DNA from: an uncultured Akkermansia sp.
GTDB taxonomy: Bacteria > Verrucomicrobiota > Verrucomicrobiia > Verrucomicrobiales > Akkermansiaceae
NCBI GenBank assembly: GCA_904501955.1
Contig: CAJGCY010000097.1
Location: forward strand, 1-9,340
Reading direction: 5' to 3'
DNA length: 9,340 nt
The notes under the pieces were generated by a model that was not told the origin of the DNA, ran no database searches, and saw nothing but the letters and a program-made list of their open reading frames with translations. The translations under genes and the position numbers were made by a program. Position 1 is the stretch's first letter. Every line of letters starts with the position of its first letter. Below are positions 6,094 through 9,340 of this stretch, one piece after another.

Positions 6094-7068
6094 ATGAATA
6101 CTCTAAGCGTAAATGATTCAGTCTCCGAATCGCGAGGCTTTATGATGGGTGTAGTCATGTTGGTGATAATGCTCTTTCATGCTTCTTTCGGAGTTTTGGG
6201 AAAATTAGGGCTCTTATTTTCCATCTATGGACATTGGGGTGTTGATATATTTCTGTTTTTATCCGGCTTCGGTTTATATTACGCACTGCGCAAAAATGAA
6301 GGAAATACATTGACTCATTTTTATGGCCGTAGGGTTGTTCGAATATTGCCCGCAGCGATTTTGGTAGGCACGGTGTTGTACTCGGTTAATTATGCCGGAG
6401 TTTTGGGTATTTTAGGGATGAACTTGTGGTATATGCGAACACTCGTTGTACTATATGTATGTTCTCCTCTTATTTACCTATTATGCACCAAGAATAATCC
6501 TCTGCTGTTTTTACTATGGATTGTGATGATTGCTGTTTGTGGCGTGCTGATATCTGTTCCTGTCTTGAAGGATACCGGCTTTTTGTACCAAAGCTCAATT
6601 TCATGGACTTTAGCTCGTTTGCCTGTGTTTTGCTTGGGCATGCTGATGGCACACCATGCCGTTAGCATACGCAGAATGCTGAGGCCTACATTATTGCTGT
6701 TTTGTGCCACAGTATTGATTTTATTGCTTGTTCTGCATTACCAACGGCACATATTGTCATCTCTGTCTTCGTATCTTCATTTGTTGCCGTATATTTTATT
6801 GGCTGGTATTGTGCCTTATTTCTGTATTGTTTTGGGGGGCTTATATAGAATGTTGCCGCGCTGTATATGCCGACCTTTTGAGTATGTAGGGCGAATGTCA
6901 TTAGAGCTATATCTAGTGCATGAGGCTGTGTTTCGGTATGTGGGAACCTTGATTATGCCTTCTTACGCCAAGTTTTTATTAGCATATACAATTTCCTTAG
7001 TAGCAGCATTTTGCGTACACATTTCGATTAATTGGCTATCCGGGAAGATTTTTCATCACCGTAGATGA
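6094..7068 (+). CDS. Acyltransferase 3 family membrane protein
   Basis: This 324-aa polytopic inner-membrane protein of the acyltransferase-3 family (PF01757 type) probably moves an acetyl or other acyl group onto a surface sugar such as O-antigen, capsule or exopolysaccharide; the substrate cannot be read from sequence. Family marks: SRGFMMGVVMLVIMLFHA (13-30) with the conserved His29, WGVDIFLFLSGFGLYYAL (48-65), the arginine cluster FYGRRVVRILP (76-86) and, near the end, GRMSLELYLVHEAVF (266-280) with His276. About ten hydrophobic segments are visible. I chose the ATG at 6094 because the family motif begins just after it; the upstream open frame from 5953 looks non-coding. Sampled lines give roughly 40% GC against about 50-70% in the exporter genes, and codons are AT-rich, suggesting horizontal acquisition. 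No glycan-biosynthesis genes sit beside it in the window. Confidence 0.85.
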   Translation: MNTLSVNDSVSESRGFMMGVVMLVIMLFHASFGVLGKLGLLFSIYGHWGVDIFLFLSGFGLYYALRKNEGNTLTHFYGRRVVRILPAAILVGTVLYSVNYAGVLGILGMNLWYMRTLVVLYVCSPLIYLLCTKNNPLLFLLWIVMIAVCGVLISVPVLKDTGFLYQSSISWTLARLPVFCLGMLMAHHAVSIRRMLRPTLLLFCATVLILLLVLHYQRHILSSLSSYLHLLPYILLAGIVPYFCIVLGGLYRMLPRCICRPFEYVGRMSLELYLVHEAVFRYVGTLIMPSYAKFLLAYTISLVAAFCVHISINWLSGKIFHHRR

Positions 7069-7113
7069 TATATGCCGAGCGCGGAAATACATGGCAGCAT
7101 GCTCAAAAAGAGC

Positions 7114-7142
7114 TTGACTTTTTAGGCCTAAGGCCTCATAAT
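7114..7142 (+). promoter_or_regulatory. Promoter of tRNA-Ser
   Basis: TTGACT (7114-7119) and CATAAT (7137-7142) are separated by exactly 17 nt. The predicted start near 7149 lies about 20 nt before the mature tRNA. The spacer holds a 10-bp palindrome TTAGGCCTAA (7122-7131) and a second AGGCCT (7131-7136). Confidence 0.75.
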
Positions 7143-7170
7143 CACCCGCGTGCGCATTCGTGCACGGTAA

Positions 7171-7258
7171 GGAAAGATGGCTGAGTTGGTCTAAGGCACT
7201 CGACTCGAAATCGAGCGTGGCAGAGATGTCACCGTGGGTTCGAATCCCACTCTTTCCG
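7171..7258 (+). tRNA. tRNA-Ser (anticodon CGA)
   Basis: This is a class II tRNA reading UCG codons. Acceptor GGAAAGA (7171-7177) pairs with TCTTTCC (7251-7257), and the discriminator base G at 7258 is the serine identity base. The anticodon stem CTCGA/TCGAG (7199-7203 and 7211-7215) encloses the loop CTCGAAA with CGA at 7206-7208. A long variable arm (7216-7233) can form a GTGGCA/TGTCAC stem. T-stem GTGGG/CCCAC (7234-7238 and 7246-7250) encloses TTCGAAT. The 3' CCA is not encoded and must be added after transcription. Confidence 0.97.
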
Positions 7259-7260
7259 TA

Positions 7261-7290
7261 AAAAAAGCTCCGCGCATGCGGGGCTTTTTT
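7261..7290 (+). terminator. Intrinsic terminator after tRNA-Ser
   Basis: GCTCCGC (7267-7273) pairs with GCGGGGC (7278-7284), including one G-T pair, around a GCAT loop. A6 lies on the left and T6 on the right (7285-7290). The symmetry would also allow termination from the opposite strand. Confidence 0.9.
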
Positions 7291-7325
7291 GTGCCTGCTC
7301 AATATCGATTTTTCCTCCCGATGTC

Positions 7326-7343
7326 CCTGAAAATGCCGAATTT
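7326..7343 (+). repeat. 18-bp direct repeat, left copy
   Basis: CCTGAAAATGCCGAATTT is identical to the copy at 8222-8239. The two copies flank the basic-protein/GNAT gene pair. This copy lies 35 bp after the tRNA terminator and 11 bp before the -35 box of the module promoter. No further identity extends on either side. Confidence 0.85.
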
Positions 7344-7354
7344 TCCGATTGGGC

Positions 7355-7383
7355 TTGAACCGGCATCCCGTAAATGGTATCAT
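7355..7383 (+). promoter_or_regulatory. Putative promoter of the GNAT module
   Basis: TTGAAC (7355-7360) and TATCAT (7378-7383) are separated by 17 nt. The predicted start near 7390 is only a few bases before the ATG at 7394, so the message may be leaderless or nearly so. If transcription instead starts further upstream, AGGTG at 7384-7388 is a good ribosome-binding site. Confidence 0.55.
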
Positions 7384-7393
7384 AGGTGCAGAT

Positions 7394-7648
7394 ATGAAGG
7401 CGACAGTAAAAAAGCAACGACACTCAACCGCGAAGGGTACCCGGCGCGGCAGGAATGGGTTTGTCGTAAAACTTGCCAAGAATGGCAAGTTTAAGAAGAG
7501 CTTTATGTATACCGATGAGCCGCTTTCTTTGACAAAAGCCGGAGCTCAGTTTGTGGTTCAACTGATTGACAAAGCCTATACACCTAACGAAGCCACCCTC
7601 GAAGCTCGCAAGCTGAATTCGGCGATACCCCGTCTAGTGATTGATTGA
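7394..7648 (+). CDS. Small basic protein, candidate antitoxin of the GNAT pair
   Basis: This 84-aa protein is not recognised with certainty. Residues 1-36 are extremely basic, with about 13 Lys/Arg, and contain RNGFVVKLAKNGKFKKSF, which reads like a short beta-hairpin DNA-binding element rather than a ribbon-helix-helix domain. Residues 44-75 (LSLTKAGAQFVVQLIDKA, then YTPNEATLEARK) resemble the toxin-neutralising C-terminus of TacA/DUF1778 antitoxins, which typically carry F-x-x-x-L-D-N-P-P-x-P-N-x-A. Its stop codon is one base before the ATG of the GNAT gene, the normal order and coupling for antitoxin then toxin. I chose the ATG at 7394 because AGGTG precedes it by 5 nt and MKATVKK begins the basic domain; the frame extends 15 codons further upstream, across the promoter. 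The antitoxin role is an inference from context and the C-terminal resemblance. Confidence 0.65.
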   Translation: MKATVKKQRHSTAKGTRRGRNGFVVKLAKNGKFKKSFMYTDEPLSLTKAGAQFVVQLIDKAYTPNEATLEARKLNSAIPRLVID

Positions 7649-7649
7649 T

Positions 7650-8168
7650 ATGTCTGCGGCATATATCAATTACGGCGATTTGCCTATCGCCACAGAGAAG
7701 TTTCACTGTGGAGAACCTTCTCTGGATGAGTTCATCAAGGAACATGCTCAAACTTTCATCCGGAAAGGACTGAGTGCTGTGACGCTCCTGATAGAAGTAG
7801 AAACTCGGGAGCTTATAGGCTTTTATGCAATTTCCCCCTTTGCCATAGATGGAAGAGCCCTACGCTCTGAGCAGAGCAAATATTACGATGTTACTTTCCC
7901 GATACCTGCATGGAAAATAGGATTGCTGGCAGTAGATAAAAAGCACCAGCGCAACAGTAACCGAGCTGAGCCAAAACGATATGGCTCTATGCTTTTGCAG
8001 GAAGCCATACAGGAAATCCGGAAGCGAGCAGACAAAGGTGCAGGAGCTCTCATTTTAGTAGATGCCATTGATAAGAAAGTCAAGAAGTTCTACAAAAAGT
8101 TCGGCTTTTCCTCCATACCTAACACCTCTAATCAGATGGTGCGAGCATTAGCTGAACAGGTTGATTGA
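7650..8168 (+). CDS. GNAT acetyltransferase, TacT-like candidate toxin
   Basis: This 172-aa protein has the GNAT fold. It starts with FHCGEPSLDEFIKEHAQTF (18-36), the signature of TacT/AtaT2-like toxins that use acetyl-CoA to acetylate the amino acid on charged tRNAs and block translation. IGFYAISP (56-63), the core strand KIGLLAVDKKHQ (89-100), YGSMLLQEAI (111-120) and KKFYKKFGF (145-153), with Tyr148 at the catalytic tyrosine position, follow in family order. Oddity: the acetyl-CoA pyrophosphate loop, normally Q/R-x-x-G-x-G/A, has about eight extra residues between Q100 and G112. The ATG at 7650 is one base after the preceding stop; a TTG at 7641 would overlap. It could instead be a housekeeping GNAT, but length, N-terminus and small upstream partner favour a toxin. 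The pair sits between 18-bp direct repeats next to a tRNA gene. Confidence 0.8.
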   Translation: MSAAYINYGDLPIATEKFHCGEPSLDEFIKEHAQTFIRKGLSAVTLLIEVETRELIGFYAISPFAIDGRALRSEQSKYYDVTFPIPAWKIGLLAVDKKHQRNSNRAEPKRYGSMLLQEAIQEIRKRADKGAGALILVDAIDKKVKKFYKKFGFSSIPNTSNQMVRALAEQVD

Positions 8169-8192
8169 ATATCCACTTTCCCGCTTTTTACG

Positions 8193-8224
8193 AGGCAGCT
8201 TATTTCTTCTCTGATAAGCTGCCT
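8193..8224. other. 11-bp perfect hairpin after the GNAT gene
   Basis: AGGCAGCTTAT (8193-8203) pairs perfectly with ATAAGCTGCCT (8214-8224) around a ten-base pyrimidine-rich loop. No T-run follows on either strand, so it is not a classical terminator. Its last three bases are the first three of the right-hand direct repeat. It could still end or stabilise the module transcript, or be a recombination-related structure. Confidence 0.6.
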
Positions 8225-8239
8225 GAAAATGCCGAATTT
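8222..8239 (+). repeat. 18-bp direct repeat, right copy
   Basis: CCTGAAAATGCCGAATTT is identical to 7326-7343, start-to-start distance 896 bp. It overlaps the right arm of the 11-bp hairpin by 3 nt and ends 7 nt before the first site of the operator-like array. Confidence 0.85.
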
Positions 8240-8246
8240 ACGCAAA

Positions 8247-8332
8247 ATTTAGAGTAAACTCTAAATTTTCACAATAAAAGCTTGACCAAACTCTAGCTTT
8301 GTTGTAAATTCGTGTTAGACCGCACTCTAACT
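8247..8332. promoter_or_regulatory. Three-copy palindromic operator-like array
   Basis: Three related 20-mers occur: ATTTAGAGTAAACTCTAAAT (8247-8266), AGCTTGACCAAACTCTAGCT (8279-8298) and TGTTAGACCGCACTCTAACT (8313-8332). The right halves ACTCTAA/ACTCTAG are nearly constant and each copy is an imperfect inverted repeat; the first is a 12-bp stem if flanking bases are included. Start-to-start spacing is 32 and 34 bp, close to three helical turns, which puts the copies on one face of the DNA. They surround the predicted promoter at 8282-8310, as repressor operators would. Confidence 0.7.
8282..8310 (+). promoter_or_regulatory. Putative promoter of the DUF2147 gene
   Basis: TTGACC (8282-8287) and TAAATT (8305-8310) are separated by 17 nt. 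The -35 box lies inside the second palindromic copy, and the predicted start near 8317 lies inside the third. The leader of about 57 nt carries AGGTGAGG (8341-8348), too far upstream to be an ordinary ribosome-binding site for the ATG at 8374. Confidence 0.55.
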
Positions 8333-8373
8333 TCCGACAAAGGTGAGGTCAGAACCACCAAACAAGAAAAAGC

Positions 8374-8832
8374 ATGAAAAAGTTCTTCATGACAGCAGTG
8401 TTGGCGCTGGGAGCACTTGCCTCACAAGCACTTGCCAATGTAACCGGCTATTGGACGACCATCGACGACGAGACGGGCAAGGCTAAGAGCGTTGTTCAGA
8501 TTTATCAGTACAAAGGCAAATACTACGGTCGCGTGGTAGATGTGCTGGGGAACAAGAATGCTCGCGCAGCCACCCCCGGCAATCCGCTCATCATCGGTAT
8601 GGACATCATCTGGGACCTGGAGAAAGACGGGGACGAGTATGAAGACGGCGAGATTCTTGACCCGACAAGCGGCAAGGTGTACGGCTGCGAGATTTGGCGT
8701 GAGGGTAAGAACCTGATTGTGCGCGGCAAGATTGCCTTCCTCGGTCGCAACCAGACTTGGCTGCCCAACACCACCTACAAGGCACCGGAGGGCGCTAAGC
8801 CCCCCGTCCCGAAGAAGCCCATCGTTGATTAA
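8374..8832 (+). CDS. DUF2147 domain secreted protein
   Basis: This 152-aa exported protein has a signal peptide MKKFFMTAVLALGALASQALA with likely cleavage after residue 21. The mature part follows the DUF2147 (PF09917) pattern: GYWTTIDDETGKAKSVVQIY (25-44), GKYYGRVVDVL (48-58), NPLIIGMDIIWDLE (70-83), then GEILDPTSGKVYGCEIW and LIVRGKIAFLGRNQTW, ending in a Pro/Lys-rich tail. Family members are small beta-barrel-like periplasmic or envelope proteins of unknown function, often near envelope or lipid genes. The usual Cys-rich segment before the central P-I-x-G motif is reduced here to NKNARAATPGN. The purine-rich AAGAAAAAG just before the ATG may aid initiation. It is a single-gene unit between the three-site array and a terminator, so it is probably controlled by an unknown repressor. 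Confidence 0.92.
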   Translation: MKKFFMTAVLALGALASQALANVTGYWTTIDDETGKAKSVVQIYQYKGKYYGRVVDVLGNKNARAATPGNPLIIGMDIIWDLEKDGDEYEDGEILDPTSGKVYGCEIWREGKNLIVRGKIAFLGRNQTWLPNTTYKAPEGAKPPVPKKPIVD

Positions 8833-8862
8833 TCAACGCCACTGCCTCTCAAAGATTTTAAC

Positions 8863-8893
8863 AGCCCTTGCCGCGCGATGTGGCAAGGGCTTT
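8863..8893 (+). terminator. Intrinsic terminator of the DUF2147 gene
   Basis: AGCCCTTGCC (8863-8872) pairs perfectly with GGCAAGGGCT (8882-8891) around a nine-base loop. The T-run is short (TTT then ATGG). It begins 31 nt after the stop codon. Confidence 0.75.
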
Positions 8894-9043
8894 ATGGTTC
8901 GCGCTGTTTAAGTTTTTAGTTGATTACAAATTGCTCAACAAATCGGAAGTTGAAGGGCGGATGGTGGGAAAATTTTGCGAGCCGCAGGCGAGCCTAAATT
9001 TGAGCCCCGGAGGGGCGCTATAAAATAGCCCGGCGGTGGCCTG

Positions 9044-9087
9044 CCACGGCGTAGCAAGCGAGCGAAGCGAGACGCGAAGACGGGAGC
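9044..9087 (+). repeat. Inverted repeat, left arm
   Basis: This arm matches the reverse complement of 9237-9280 at 42 of 44 positions (counted by hand; mismatches at 9065 and 9080). It begins CCACGGCGTAGCAAGCGAGC. The arms enclose 149 bp containing one CCCCGGAGGGG module. Confidence 0.85.
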
Positions 9088-9236
9088 CCCGCAAGGGGCG
9101 GAACCCCGGGAAAAGACCAAAAAAACAAATGCGAACCCCGGAGGGGTGGCATAAAGCGTGGCACGAAATACGGCATTGTTTCAAAATGCCGCAAACACAA
9201 AAAACACGCGCCCACAACGGCTCGGAGCGTCGCTTC

Positions 9237-9280
9237 GCTCCCGGCTTCGCGTCTCGCTGCGCTCGCTTGCTACGCCGTGG
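9237..9280 (-). repeat. Inverted repeat, right arm
   Basis: Reverse-complement partner of 9044-9087. It ends CTTGCTACGCCGTGG on the + strand. A folded transcript through this region would form a very stable long stem. Confidence 0.85.
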
Positions 9281-9340
9281 CTCGCCGGTCCTCGCCATTA
9301 TATGTCGGCCTACGCTGCGTCGCTTCGCTCCGTCGCTCCG

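Larger units (their letters stand above)
8900..9340. repeat. GC-rich intergenic repeat block
   Basis: There is no credible gene in these 441 bp. The stretch is built from repeated modules: CCCCGGAGGGG followed by a G/C/T-rich turn and ATAAA (9005-9024 and 9135-9154), a CCCCGCAAGGGG hairpin (9088-9099), an inverted repeat (9044-9087 with 9237-9280) and GCGTCGCTTCGCTCC twice (9227-9241 and 9317-9331). It looks like a dispersed palindromic intergenic repeat family. The block runs off the end of the window. Confidence 0.7.

Noticed and set aside
7234..7258. tRNA-Ser 3' end as an attachment site with a downstream copy.
   Set aside because: I found no second copy of the T-arm/acceptor sequence downstream in the window; the 18-bp direct repeat is unrelated to it.
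8924..9298. Minus-strand open frame of 124 codons at the right end.
   Set aside because: It is wholly made of the GC-rich repeat modules and inverted-repeat arms; the Arg/Gly/Pro-rich residues reflect the repeats.
8947..9340. CRISPR array.
   Set aside because: The repeats are short, irregularly spaced and palindromic, with no repeat-spacer periodicity.

Overview
The window looks like Gram-negative chromosomal DNA. It encodes a periplasmic adaptor with a signal peptide, an ABC/FtsX-type exporter and a secreted DUF2147 protein. Gene style (DnaX with the FDPDEDVC-type spacer, A/C-rich leaders without Shine-Dalgarno sequences, a DUF6941 gene) makes me lean to Verrucomicrobiota, perhaps an Akkermansia-like gut lineage. 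That is a tentative inference, not a proof. Every supported gene reads on the + strand.

Layout. (1) 45-5081 is a high-GC core block: dnaX (clamp-loader subunit), ebfC/ybaB (nucleoid protein), then a three-gene exporter of periplasmic adaptor, ABC ATPase and FtsX/MacB-like permease. Gaps are 17, 37 and 17 nt, followed by a 38-nt overlap, so one operon is plausible. (2) 5123-5771 is a self-contained unit: promoter, leader hairpin, a DUF6941 gene with highly-expressed-type codon use, and two hairpin terminators. (3) 5773-7068 is AT-richer: a non-coding stretch with three T7 tracts, then an acyltransferase-3 membrane protein at roughly 40% GC, probably acquired. (4) 7114-7290 is a tRNA-Ser(CGA) gene with its own promoter and terminator. 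(5) 7326-8239 is a two-gene module flanked by an 18-bp perfect direct repeat. It encodes a small basic protein and a GNAT acetyltransferase that resembles TacT-type toxins. (6) 8247-8893 is a DUF2147 gene whose promoter carries three helically phased copies of a palindromic site, followed by a terminator. (7) 8900-9340 has no credible gene. It holds a GC-rich intergenic repeat block with a 44-nt inverted repeat.

How the genes work together. dnaX and ebfC are a conserved DNA-metabolism pair; recR, often the third member, is absent, and an exporter of unknown substrate follows instead. The most novel-looking parts are the direct-repeat-flanked GNAT module next to a tRNA, whose putative antitoxin does not look like the usual ribbon-helix-helix partner, and the three-site operator array upstream of the DUF2147 gene. 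All functional assignments come from reading motifs; no database search was run.
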